Assembly (NCBI GenBank): GCA_013399875.1
Contig: VXAZ01005695.1
Span: 1 to 64,000 of the forward strand
Source of the DNA: Gymnorhina tibicen
Lineage: Eukaryota; Chordata; Aves; Passeriformes; Artamidae
Reading direction: 5' to 3'
DNA: 64,000 nt
Shown piece by piece: positions 36,591 through 48,400 of this stretch (position 1 is its first letter; the number at the start of each line of letters is the position of its first letter). Made by a program: the position numbers and the translations under genes. The notes beneath the pieces are model-generated. The model had not been told where the DNA came from. It was given only the letters and a program-made list of their open reading frames with translations, and did no database searches.

Positions 36591-39026
36591 GAAGGGCTGC
36601 TGAGGGGAAGTTCAGTCCCACTAAAAGATACTGCTTCCGTTATGAAACTTACTGGTTGAGGGGAATGTGAAATGAAAAGCTCATGCCATCCCACAAGAAC
36701 AGTTTAGGTTTTAGAATTCTCAAATTATTTTAGTAGGTAAACACCAAGTCCTTTTTAAAGTTTTGTTTTGTTTTTTGTTTCTCTAGAAAGACGTGAGGAA
36801 AGATTACATATTTTTCTGGTAATCAAATAGTAAGTCTCGAGCTCTTTCATCCAGAAAGGGTACCCTGACCTTCAGGCCAGAAAGTGTTAGCCTCCCTCCT
36901 CTTTCCCTGGTACAACATATACTCTATCTGGAAAAGTAGCTCTGAAAAGGGTAAGTGAGGCATTTTTACAGGGAAAATAATTCAGTTAGAAATTTTTGAC
37001 CAGGTCTACATGGCCCTCTCAGTGCAGGACCACCCAGCAACTTTAAAACAAAAAGTAAAGAAAGAACTTCCTCACACTGCAACCACTGTAATTCCTGAAA
37101 TAGAAGGATATTGTGAAGAGAAAGAAGTTGGCCAGTATTTTGAGATTAACACCTCTGAAATGCAAAGTATGTCCCAAACCAGATTATAATCATAAATGAT
37201 AAATTTAGCTCTGCTTTTGTGTCTCCCTCAGTAATGATGCATTTGATCTAAACAGGGACTTCCCACAGGAAAAAAAAAGCAAGAATGAGACTTCAGACTT
37301 TGAGCTTGTGTGGTTGTCAGTGTCTTGTGACTCTGATGCTTTTGTGTGTGGCAAGAGGGGCGGTGGTAACCAGTTTTGGAACAGGCTTCATGATCAACTA
37401 CAAGATTAAAATGCTTTCAGTGATAGTGGCCTTTATCTTCCTTGCATCATTCAGGCAGTACAAAGAGATGTAAAGGTGTCCTAAGTATCACATAAAATCT
37501 TTGTTGCCTGCTTATTCATCACCTCTTTTGCCAGAGATGGTTAATTATGATTGGAAAATGCTCTCATCTGCCTGACAGTGTCCTAGACATCATCCTGTCA
37601 GCCAAGTCTGAAGAGGTGAACACGGGGAAAAACTGGCCCTGATCATTCTCCTTCAGCTGAATCCAGACTGCATTCAGATGAGCATTCAATATTTCATCTT
37701 TCCATTTGCATCTTCCTTTGCAGTCTTGAGTTCTTCCAAGTGGGCATTGCCTCTGCCTGGGTAACCAGTGCCTACCACAGCAAGTTCCTGGCCCCTGCTC
37801 ACTACTGCAATAGAATAATACTTATCTCCAGCCATCCAGATGTGGGCATGCTCATACTGTGGATAATGGTGACAGCAAAATGAGAATCAGGAGGAATTTA
37901 TTTTTATGCAGTTGGTAGCTATAGGACGTTTGGGGAGAGCATGTGGATCAGCAAAAGCCATGCTGCCATCTGTGTGTTAGCTATCAGTGTTAAACTATGT
38001 TGTCTTGAATGTTACAGAGACTCTTTACCCAGTTCCCAAATTGGTTGGTGAATACAGGGAAGATTACGCTTCATAGATTTGATGGTCAAAAATGGACCAT
38101 CCTGACTTGTAACTGGCTTGTACTTGGGTAGGCCCAAGGATGCTTAAAGCTGCCTTTGGACACCACAGGCACATTTGGGAGTTCCCAAGGAACCTAAGAG
38201 GACTTGGCTTCCCACCGACTCCCCAGGGAGTCTTTTGTTACGACGTATTTGCTGGCTTGATTCTGGTTCTACTCAAATACTGATCCTGGATCCTTGCTTT
38301 GATCCCTGTATCCCACTCCCCTTCCTGGTTCTTCATTTCCTGCCCCAGCCATTTGCACTGGCCCAGTGCCACCCTCACCTCCTGCTTTTGGGGGTGTGGA
38401 AGGGGAGGATGTCCCTGCTAGACTGCTAAAAAGTTTTTCTCAAAAAATGCTTTACCACATTCTAGCCAGGCTGTATCTCCACAGAAAAATGTCACTTTCC
38501 TCAACGGGGCCACTGTGTTCAAATCAGGCAAGCAAAGTTTTTAAATAGCTTTAGTAGAGTCTGTCTACCAAGCCTGTGAACTCTCAGGCCATGAGAAGAA
38601 GCTTTTAAAATGCTCTTCATGTATAGGAAAGCCTTTTGTCTTCAAGACTTCAACAGAGGCCCCTGTCCCAGCCGCAGTCCCGCTTCCCAGCAGGCTCCCA
38701 TCCTTTACCCCTCCTGCTCTCCACTGGTTGCTGGAAGTGAAAGATGCTGCAGCAGACGGTGCTGTGGCCCTCTGGGGTTGGAGAGGTTCTTATCTTGTGT
38801 TTATACTCTCAGAGTACAGTTCATGGTCACAAAAGAAGCCTGCCCAGATCTGCCTGCTATGGCTGGCAATAGAAAATGTGCTGCCTGATGCGTTCAGAGG
38901 GATGACTGAGTCAAAGGGGTTTTTTAGTTTTTTTCCATCACCCTGATATTTTCACTTTTTCTGTTAATAAATCTTCAGGTTTAGAAAGACATTGTGTGTG
39001 AGAGGTTATGCAGATTTGGCAGGGAG

Positions 39027-39062
39027 GCTGTTAGACTATTAGGATAGCTGTTAGACTATTAG
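39027..39062. repeat. Short direct repeat, 2 x 16 bp, period 20
   Basis: 'gctgttagactattag' occurs at 39027 and again at 39047, separated by 'gata'. Direct observation. Confidence 0.95.
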
Positions 39063-40288
39063 CCTTAATAAATAGTTTAATGTCATTGTAATAAGACCAG
39101 TATTTCCGATTGCTTGTGACAACAGACCTAAGAAGTCTGACCCCCAGGATTAAGTAAAAGAGTTTTTTACAGCTCAGAAACAAGGGAAAGGGTCAGGCAC
39201 CCAGCTGCCATGGCACCTTACATTTCCACAGTTGGCTCTGCCACTGTGGTAATTGTCATCAGGAGCTGATGTCCCACACAGTTGTCCCCCATGGCCTCTT
39301 TTCACATCTCTGTTACCCTGAGGTCTTCACAGGAGGAAAAAAATCAATGTGATACAGTGAGGAGTTAAGGCAGAGTTCAAGATATTTGGGGTTCTTAATT
39401 GTGTTTAACTCTTTAACAGTGTGTTGGAACATTTATGAACAAAGTTATCAAAGCTCAAATATCTGATCAGTTCCAATGTAGACAGTCTGTGCTCAGGGAC
39501 TCCAGCATCCGTCCAATGCAACTTAGTTTTCCTTCCTCTGGATCAATAATAGCTAATAGGGATGAAGGTAACATATCAAACTCCTTCAGTGTTACTACTG
39601 ATGCTTTCTGACAAGCTGCTGATTGAAAGGAGGGACCCCACAGGCACATTTTGTTAAGAAGAAAAAGATAATGATAAACATTTTTTCAATGCAATCCCTT
39701 TCATTTATAAAGCATGTGCAGAAGTCTGTTTCTTTTAGAGCAGAAGAAATCAAGTAGGAGTGACAGCATCTTGGAGCTGGGAACAAAGACATTATCTTTC
39801 AGCCAAAACTCTCTACAAGGGTGGGGGATTTTTCCTGCTGTGAAGAATTCTATGTTTGTCCACAAATAGTTGCTAACACTTTTTTTCTCTGCTGTGTCTG
39901 CATGTCTTTAACATTCACACAAACCACCAGAGATAGCAAAGGAGCCACTCTGCCTTTGTTGTGAGTCAAAATCTTTGTTGTTTGAGTGATTTGGTTCCAT
40001 AAGGGAGCCTAAGCCTTCCTGTAATCATGGGAAGTGTCTGTGTCCAGCCCCTGACATTACAAATCATCATAATAGTTCTGAAGGTCTAAGGACACAAATG
40101 AGGACAGGACTGTGGTGTAATTTTACATGAGACCAGCCTATCTATGCACTCAAAACTATACATAAAACTTTGGGAATCTGAGCTTGTATTATAGGTCTGA
40201 GACAAGCTGCAATTTTCATGGTACTGGTTAGGAACAATTGCTTTGAGATCAGTTTTTTTTCATGCAGTAATTTTAATAGACTGAAGTA

Positions 40289-40412
40289 AGACACCCATGG
40301 GCCACAGCCGGTGTGGTAAGGGGAGAGGTGGTATACAGCAAGATAGGAAGAGACACCCATGGGCCACAGCCGGTGTGGTAAGGGGAGAGGTGGTATACAG
40401 CAAGATAGGAAG
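40289..40412. repeat. Perfect tandem duplication, 2 x 62 bp
   Basis: The unit starts 'agacacccatgggccacagc' and ends 'cagcaagataggaag'. The second copy (40351-40412) repeats the first (40289-40350) without a mismatch that I can see. Perfect identity in otherwise freely diverging DNA suggests a recent event or an assembly artefact. The minus-strand open frames across it repeat the same peptide block and are not genes. Confidence 0.95.
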
Positions 40413-42599
40413 TACTGAGACTGGGAGGGATTAGCAAGTGAAGGATGTGTGAAACTTTGCAGGATGACATGTCTCTGCTGATCTGCTGATCTTTAGTAGC
40501 TAGTAGAGGTGAATACTATTCCCTAGGCTTATTTTTGGTAGGTCTTTCTTGAAAACTGCTGAGTAGAGAATGGGTTACTTGTTTTATGAAAAATGTTCTC
40601 TCGTGGGTAGCCGGTTTAAAGGTGGTCTGGGCATTGGTCCTGGGCTTGCTTTCTCAGAGACCACTGCACATCCTAGCTAGAGTCCTCCTCAGATTCTGCA
40701 CTGGGCAAAGTAGTAATAAGAAGTCCAAAATACAGTCATGTGAATTTTCTTATGATTTAATACTTTTTTCTTGTCAGCTTGTCTGATAAACTTGTCCAGC
40801 CGTCCCCAAGTCATTTTGAGTATGTCTTCTGATGCAGGAAAAACCACACAACCGATTCCCTTCAGATTAGTTTAGCTATGAGAGGGCGAGTGTGGTTGTG
40901 CAGGGTGTGGTGCATGCTCATCAAAATCAGATAACTCTGGGAAACTAATTACAACTTTTAACTGTTGTTGCAATCTCTTCTGTGGAAGAGAAGTTTTCAC
41001 ATGAATATTTCTCGCATTAGAGGTGAAATCAGATCCTCATCCCGCACTTGCTGTGTTTGGAGTGCTGCCAAAAAGCTCTTTTAAAAAAGGCATTCCTACT
41101 GGAATATGTCATGGACTATTCTCTGCTCCCAGCTCAGATGGGGAACTGGAATGCAGACCTCCCAGTCACACACTAGTGGTGGCATTCGGGAGGCTCACGT
41201 TGCAATCTAGAGAAAACAAGCATCAAGGCACAGGCAATACCACATGAAAATGACAGGGAGAAACAAGCAAAAGCCATGTGCTGTGTGTAGGGAGCTCAGC
41301 ACATCCGCACCCCTACAAACCTGTGTTTAACACGGGCCGGAGCTTAAGTCAGCCGAACAGCTAGCTGGGATTTACATACATGTACTTCTACTAAAAAGTT
41401 ATTTTATTGCTTTTAAAGGCAGTATCTCCACAAGAGAATGAGCTGCCTAAAGAGAAGAGTGAAAAGCAAGAGGGGAAGGAAGCATCTGAGCTGAAAAAGG
41501 TGAGAGTCAGATCACGGAAAACTCTTTAAAGAGGAGCAGTAGATGCAGAGCCCTCGTCATAAATCTTGTGGTTAGCCCATCTCTCTGAGAAGGGACTACC
41601 GTTCTGTAAGGAGAAGGAAGTGCCAATATATATAGTCTAAGCTAGAGATAATTTCATTTTAGATTCTCTGTTTCCCAGGTTTATTTTAAACAAGCAGACA
41701 CACCCTCCCCCCAGTAAATATTTCCTACTGTCTTTGGTGTCATGTCAGATTAAAACTGGAATATCTTTCAGACACCATGTGAAAATGGTTCTATTTTTGC
41801 TGGGTAACTGTCATGAATATCAATATACTAAATAGAACAGACTGTGACAATAAAAATGTTGATCTCTGTGGCTGCTGAAAGAGTGACATTAAGTGACTCT
41901 TACTGATATTTAATTTGCAAATTGAAATGCACCTATTGAGGGAGGGGAAAAGCAGCAAAGCTTGCGTTGATGAGAAATTCTGCATTTGAAAACACTTCTT
42001 ATTAATGATTCAAAACATACAGTTCCTAGGAGCTGTAAACAAGTTCAGTATTCTGCACACTAATCCATAACCATTATCATATGTAGAGAACAAGAAGTTA
42101 CTCATAAACAGATGTTCCCTTTGCCAAACCCATTCATTTAATGCACATTTTACTTTCCAAGTCCTAGTTAGCAACTTTCTGTGGTGGGTGGATTACATGA
42201 AAGGATGGAAAAGCAGGGATAAGTTTGCCTGCAAAGGAGCAATGTTTTCATGACTGTTCTGAGTCTTTTCCATCTTGCCTTGTAGTGGAAGAGTTATTCA
42301 TCTTGGACTTGCCCTCACTGCCCTGGAGGGCACTCAGCTTTATGCTTCCAGGCACTGTGAGGCAGTGGGAGATGCCAAACGTGTTCTGTTACCAGAGAGC
42401 TGCGTCATTAACCGTGCTCTCTGCTCTGACTGGGAATGAAGCCTGGCATTCACAAATGCTTATGCCCAGAGAAGGCAATTATCTTGCCATAAGTTATAGG
42501 TGAGCTTTAAGGAAAAGGCATGCCAAAAGCAAGGGTGGAGGAAGAATTACCACTCAAAGCATACCTAATTTCTAAATTACTTCATGTTTCTCAGGGCCT

Positions 42600-43000
42600 A
42601 GTTCAGCCAGGTGTTGAGTGTCTCTAAGTATGGAGATCCCACCACCTTTCTGAGAAACCTGTTCCCCTGGTTAAGTACTCCCATGAAATTTTTTTCCATA
42701 TGTCCAGCTGGAATTTTTCTCCTTTTGCTATGCACATCCAAGAAGCATGTAACTCAGTCTTTCCTGTAACTCCCCATAAGGAAGATGTATGCAGCGTAAA
42801 GACCTTCTCTCAACCTTCTCTTCTCCAGGTTAAACAAATCCAGTTTTCTCAGTCCCTGCTCCCACAGTGAGTGCTGCATCACCACGACTAACTTGGTGAC
42901 CCTCTACTGGACTCTCTCCAGTTTGTCAGTGTTCTACGAGGAGCCCCAAACTGGATACAGTAGTCCAAATGCAGTCTCATGAGTAAACAGAGGGGATGTT
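42600..43000 (-). mobile_element. CR1 LINE fragment, reverse orientation
   Basis: Read on the minus strand, this is the CR1 region before the 3' end. On the plus strand it shows 'gatcccaccacctttctgag' near 42636, 'ccttctcttctccaggttaa' near 42815, 'ctctactggactctctccag' near 42902, 'gaggagccccaaactggata' near 42939 and 'acagtagtccaaatgcagtc' near 42957. These are the reverse complements of well-known CR1 blocks. The 3' terminal repeats on its left side are not preserved. Confidence 0.85.
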
Positions 43001-43089
43001 TACATGGATCCTAACAAAGAAAAGAACTGTCATGAATTAAAAACCTGGCCAGGCTGTGCTGAGATCTCTCAGAACTCTGTCACTGCAAT

Positions 43090-43380
43090 TACTTAAAGGG
43101 GGTTTCTCAAAGATATTTAAAGAAAGAACAAGAGACAATAGGCAGAAACCAAAATACAGGAAATTCCATTTAAATGTAAGAAAAAAATCTCTCACTGTGA
43201 ATATGGTCTAACAGTGGAACAGTTTGCTAGAGAGGGTGTGAAGCCTCCATCCTTGGACATACCCAAAACACAACTGAACATAGCCCTGAGCAACCTGCTG
43301 TGCCTGATCCTCCTCTGAGCAGGGGTGGGTTGATGAGGTATCTTCCAACCTTAACTAAGTTTGATTCTGTGATTCTGTGA
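43090..43380 (+). mobile_element. CR1 LINE, 5'-truncated with intact 3' end
   Basis: In order: 'ttacttaaaggggg' near 43091, 'acaggaaattccatttaaat' near 43155, 'ctcactgtgaatatgg' near 43191, 'gaagcctccatccttggaca' near 43240, 'atcttccaaccttaactaag' near 43341, and the diagnostic end 'gattctgtgattctgtga' at 43363-43380. It lies head-to-head with the reverse CR1 just to its left. Confidence 0.95.
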
Positions 43381-43559
43381 ACTGTTAAGTGAGATTAAAG
43401 CTACATGTTTAAGGCAGGTTCTAGGATGATCCACATTTGAATCTTTATCAACATGAGATGCACAGACACAAATAAAAGATTGTTTGAAAAAGAAAACAAA
43501 CCATACCTAGCCGTAGAACCCACAAAAAGATGTTATTCTGGAGTTGGTGTTGGGTGGCA

Positions 43560-45400
43560 CACAGAACCTACTTCAGATGTTACTGGGAAAGCAATTCTGT
43601 GTCAGTAATCACAGTACAGTTAGGGCAGTGTTGTGAGAGAGAACAACCCAAGCAGATTCAGCATATGGATATTCATCTTCAAGAGAGGTTTATCAAAATG
43701 AGATTAAAAAAAAACAAAAACAAAGGAAAAAAGGAAAGAAAGGAAGCAAGTCTTAAACAGAGTAGTCCAAAAGCCAGAAGGGAACAGGCAGCCTGGATGC
43801 TCTTAAAAAAATTCTGTATTAAAATCTCAGGTGAAAATTTTGACACAATTTGAAAAGAAAACAATGTGATCCAAAAAGGCCATTTCACAGCTCAATAGGT
43901 ACATTAAGGATGCTATCACAAGCAATAAGTTAATGTTTAAAAACTGGGAAGCTTACCCAAATTAGGAGAACAGGAAAGCCCATAAAATAAGGCAAGTCAA
44001 CCATATACCAGAAATTAAAAGGGCTAAAAAATAATGTGAGTTGAGCCTTGCAAAGACTGATAGTAAATAGTTCTTTATATAGCAAAGGCAGGAAGCCAAC
44101 TAGTTTGAGGACAAATATGTGAAAGGGCACTTGGGGAAGACAAGAAAACAGCAGAAATGCTCACTGGGTATAATGTTCCAGTCTTTTCTGGTGAAGACAT
44201 GAGAGAGAGCCCCAAACCCAGCATATTCTTGATAGCAATTCTCCAGAGGAGTTAGTGCAACCTGAATTGAATTCCTAGGAAAGCATAGACCAAACAGATA
44301 AGCTGGAGGTCAGTAAACCAGTAGGACCAGGCACCACTGACAGAATAGTTCACATGTGAAGCTGCAGAACTGGTGGCCCAAGGTGTGTAAACTGCCATTA
44401 CAAGTGGCCTCTGTGCTGGAGAAGTAGGGGGCAGAGCTGCCACTGTAGCCCCCCAGCTACAGGGGTCTTGGGAAACAACGGGCCAGAGAGTTTGACTTCC
44501 ATCCCTCCTACAACAGCAGAGCCAAAAGACCACATACACACAGGGAAGTGTGATGTCAAGGGAAGCAGTCAACATGATTTCTGTAAGGGACAACCTTGCA
44601 ACCAGTCTGCTGGAAGTCCATAGGGGAGGTAACAAGAATGTAGAGATACTGGACATACTGTATTTAGATTTTCAGGTAGCTTTTGACAGTTTCTCAACAA
44701 AGGCTATGAAGCTACTAAGTCATCATGGACTGAATGAAAGGTCCTTTTGTGATTTGAAAACGGAAAGGAAAGGTAAGGGCTCAACTGTGACTTTTTTTAG
44801 GATGGAAAAGCAGCAGCAACAGAACCCCTAGAAGTCACTCTGGTATTACTCAACATCCTCACCAGCAGCCTGGACTAAGGGTGTGTGTCTGGTTTGCAGT
44901 CAATGGCAAGCTCCTTCGTCTGGTGAAGTGCTGAGCTGTAGGTGAAGAACTCCAGAAGTACTTAACAAAGCCAAGGGAGGGGGCAGAAGGGTGGCACATG
45001 AACTTCAGCATTCACCAAGATGATGTCTTGGGTAGAATAATCTGTAGAATAATCTGAATCATGTTTACATGGTTCTAAACTCACAACTGGCAGCCACCAC
45101 TCAAGAAAATGCTGTTGGAGTCACCATGGACTATTCTCTTAAAAACTCAGCTCAGTGTGCCATGGCAGCCAGAAAGCCAGGAAAATGGTGAGCATCTTCA
45201 GGGAGGCTTTTCCAGCGTGGTGCACCCATATCTGGGGTAGTGCATGTGGTTCCGGTCTCTGCATCGCAAGAATACAGCAGGTTAGAGAAGGGCAACCAAA
45301 AAGGACAAAGGGATCAGCTTCCTCAAGAGGAAAGCCTGGAAAGCCAGGATTGCTCACATTAGAGAGGAGATGGGTGTGGTGTGATCATGACTTTTTAATG
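43560..45400 (+). mobile_element. Old LINE (CR1-like) with decayed reverse-transcriptase stretch; includes copy B of the 2.94-3.42 kb repeat
   Basis: A frame at 44550-44831 contains LDFQVAFDSFST, a decayed form of the LINE motif A neighbourhood (CR1-type LDFSKAFDTVSH). Just upstream the text reads SQHDFCKGQP-like, as in LINE reverse transcriptases before motif A. The part from 44970 to 45390 aligns with 2940-3420 in the same orientation. Stops and indels interrupt every frame, so it is a dead copy. The left boundary is uncertain: the A-rich text at 43.66-43.9 kb may or may not belong to it. The 134-codon minus-strand frame at 44252-44656 is antisense to this element. Confidence 0.6.
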
Positions 45401-45419
45401 AACTTATATTTCACAGAAT

Positions 45420-48400
45420 AGAAGTGGGTGTGAAATCTGGTCCCCTGGAAACGAGGGAGTGACTTGCTTAAAAGAAAAGCATTTGTTTCCAGGAAAGCAA
45501 AGGCTTTGTTGATGGTGTTGGTAGTACCCCAAAGCAACTTGTCACAAGGACCAGGACTGTTCCTCTGATCTCCTCACACCCTGTGCCCAGGAGGCTCTGC
45601 AGATGGTTAGGCAATGTCCTGTGTTCTACAGGAAGTCAAATTTTTGCTCTGTCACTCATGAGCCAATGGCTGATCCAACCTGTGGGTGTGCAGTGCTGCT
45701 GGAGCTTTTACTTGAGAAGAAGCAGAGGTCCTGAGATCGGCAACAGGGCTGAGGTCTTTCCATATGAGCCACGCATTTGCTCCATTCTTCTGGCCAACTT
45801 GTTTTGAGTGTCTTTTTCCATTATGTGGTTTGCAGTTGTATCCCAAAGGAAAAGAAATTATATGTGTGCTCTTTATGCTCTTTATAGTACATTAAAAAGG
45901 GGGGGAAAACTCTCTGTTTTGAGTTTCCTTCCAAACAGGGTTTTTTGCTTGTCTTTGGATTTTTTTTGCCTTAATTTGTTTCACTGGGTAATGTCATCAT
46001 TCATCTTTCCTGTTTTTGCTGTAGAACTTCTTAGATGGTTCACAGATGTGCACTGGAAATGAAAAGGTAGCATGCTAAATCCTGAACACAAATAATCTTA
46101 ATTTGTAACTTGAGCTGTTATTGCTCACAAAAGAAGACAGAAAAGAGATTCCACTTGATCTTGCTGCTTTGGTTTCTCTTTTCCCTGGAATTTTAAAAAA
46201 CTGCCTCCCAAGACTTGCACAAGAACCAAAATAGTTTTTTTTACAATAACATCACAGCTCAATTGGCAACCTTCCCCAAAACAAGTCTTTCCTCATCCCA
46301 TAGTTCCTTCAGGCCTTTGCTAAATGTAATGGAACTTTCTAATCAACAAGGCTGTGTTTTTTCTTTTCCTTCATCTCTTCTCACTTAAAGCAGCTTGCTG
46401 TCCTGGTCAAGTATCTATTTATATTGTTTACTGCAGAAAGCCAGGCTGATCTGTAGACACATTTCTCCAGTTCTCCCTATCAGCTGTTTTTTTCAAGATC
46501 CCCTTTATATCTATTTTCCCACTCAAACATGTACTTGAGCTCATAGACGTGACCCCCTCTCAACCTTCCAGGTCTAAACAGAGAAGTTTTTGACTCATCT
46601 GCTCCACATGCTGAACATCTTTGCAGATGGACCCTTCCTAATTTTGCATCTTTCTGTTTCAGACAGGACATCCTCTTCTTAGAGGAAAGACCTGAATTTT
46701 GAGGCCCACAGTGACAGCCGTATACCATCTGGCCCTGTAAAATATTATTCCCAGCTATTTCAAGTGTGTGTAACATCATATTTTCTTCATAACACGTGGT
46801 AAAAAATACTTGGTTGGAATGTGAACTATTCAGTGGAGATGGTGGCAAACATCTCCATGCCTGGGGGTGTCCCAACAGTGGCAAGAGTGTTAGAGTTCAT
46901 TGTGTTCCTGCAGAGAAGCTGCGTGACAATTCAGCAGAGAAAGATGACTGAGCAAGCATACCAGGCATCTCTGGAAATTGTATCATGTTATTTTCATTAC
47001 TTTCCGATCTTGGTAAGCTGGGATTGACTAAATGCTCTGAGGGAGTTCAAAATGAGAATGGCTGAATCACAGCAGACTCACTGGAGTGATCGAAGGCAAC
47101 AGCAAGCAGAAATCTGCATGAGTCATCCTAAAGAAGAGGCCAGAGAAAAGGGTGGGTGTGCTTTGTACTGAAGTACATAGCTCTTCTGGGAACATGGACT
47201 TCTCAGGAGCTTCTGCTTTCCTATTTTGGTGTAAATCCAATGGGAATCTACTATTTTCTATGAATTGCTCTAGATAAGGATGGGTTCTGCTGGAAACAAG
47301 AGGCACAGCCCAAGTTCTTACACCCATTCTGTCCTTCAATCCAGCTGTTTTTCACCTGCTGCAGGTCTATGTAAGTGGGAAGGCATCACTCCAGAACAAA
47401 GGCCCAGGGCTGAGCAGGGACAAAAATGTACCCAGAGACATTACAGGACCATTGCCTCATCTTCTTACACTGTGGTGTTCCAAAAGTGTAAAGAAAAGGA
47501 TCTACTCATTTTGGGTGGAGGCTGGGAGCACAGTGCCTCCCACAATAGGGCTATTCCTTGCCTTCACGTTGCCACCATGCACAGTCTTCCTTCCACTCCC
47601 TGTCTGACCAGTTGTGGCGTTCACCCTGCTACCCCTCCCACAGTTGCCAGTGCTGGCAGGAAAGGGGACTAGCAAGAGCTAGTTGACTTGACGGGTGAAT
47701 GCATGGATTTTTTTCTACTTTTTCCTTGTGTGGATTGGGGATTGGCAATGCCACAAAGGGTGTTGGTCTGAATCCCACAAAGCAGTGTCTCAGCCCCTTC
47801 ACATTTCGACAGCAGCCCCACAGCCTTTGCAAAACTGTGTTGTCTACTTCACAGTAAATATCTGCCTGCTAAATACAGCCAACACCAAGCCTTTGCTTGA
47901 AATCATTGAAGGAAACTAGTTGCCCTGTCCTCTGTATATCCCATGGTTGTTTCTAGAAGGGTGTGTGTGGTACCCTGCTATTCTCAAACCAAATAATAGT
48001 TCCTGCTGCTCATCTCTGGTGGAGACAGCTGTCCCTTCAGCATGCTGGTGACACTGCTCCCAAATGTCCTTCTGTTGGAATCAGCTGGGTGAAATGACTC
48101 ACTGTAAATAATCTGTCATGTTGATAATTTGAGTCCTTTTAACCCCAGAAGATTTGGGATGGGCCAAATGAATACCTGACTGCCAGCACACAGGCAGCAT
48201 GTTTGAGGGACTCCTTCAGTGACTCCAAAGGCTTCCTCTGGCCACACTCCTGACAAATTTTCCACTCAGGGCACTGTTATCTACAAGGTGTCACGCTTCC
48301 ACAGCATGGTCCAAGCAAGGATCTCAAAGCTCTGTACAGATGGAAATTAGTGCCATCTCAACAGTGACCTTCCCAGCCCCAGCCTGGAGCCACAGTACCC

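Larger units (their letters stand above)
36600..42590. other. Intergenic stretch: no gene recognised; one tandem duplication
   Basis: No exon, RNA gene or well-preserved transposon is recognised. It contains a short direct repeat (39027-39042 and 39047-39062, 16 bases each, period 20) and the 62-bp tandem duplication at 40289. Locally GC-richer parts near 38.2-38.9 kb give 60-92-codon frames without recognisable content. Confidence 0.6.

Noticed and set aside
40142..40470. Two minus-strand frames sharing the repeated peptide block YLAVYHLSPYHTGCG
   Set aside because: The peptide repeat is simply the 62-bp tandem DNA duplication translated; there is no independent coding evidence.
44252..44656. 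134-codon minus-strand open frame
   Set aside because: It is antisense to a decayed LINE reverse-transcriptase region. The translation has no known domain and no splice context.
46480..46884. 134-codon minus-strand open frame
   Set aside because: No recognisable domain, no flanking exon signals and low-complexity composition. It is consistent with chance at this window size.
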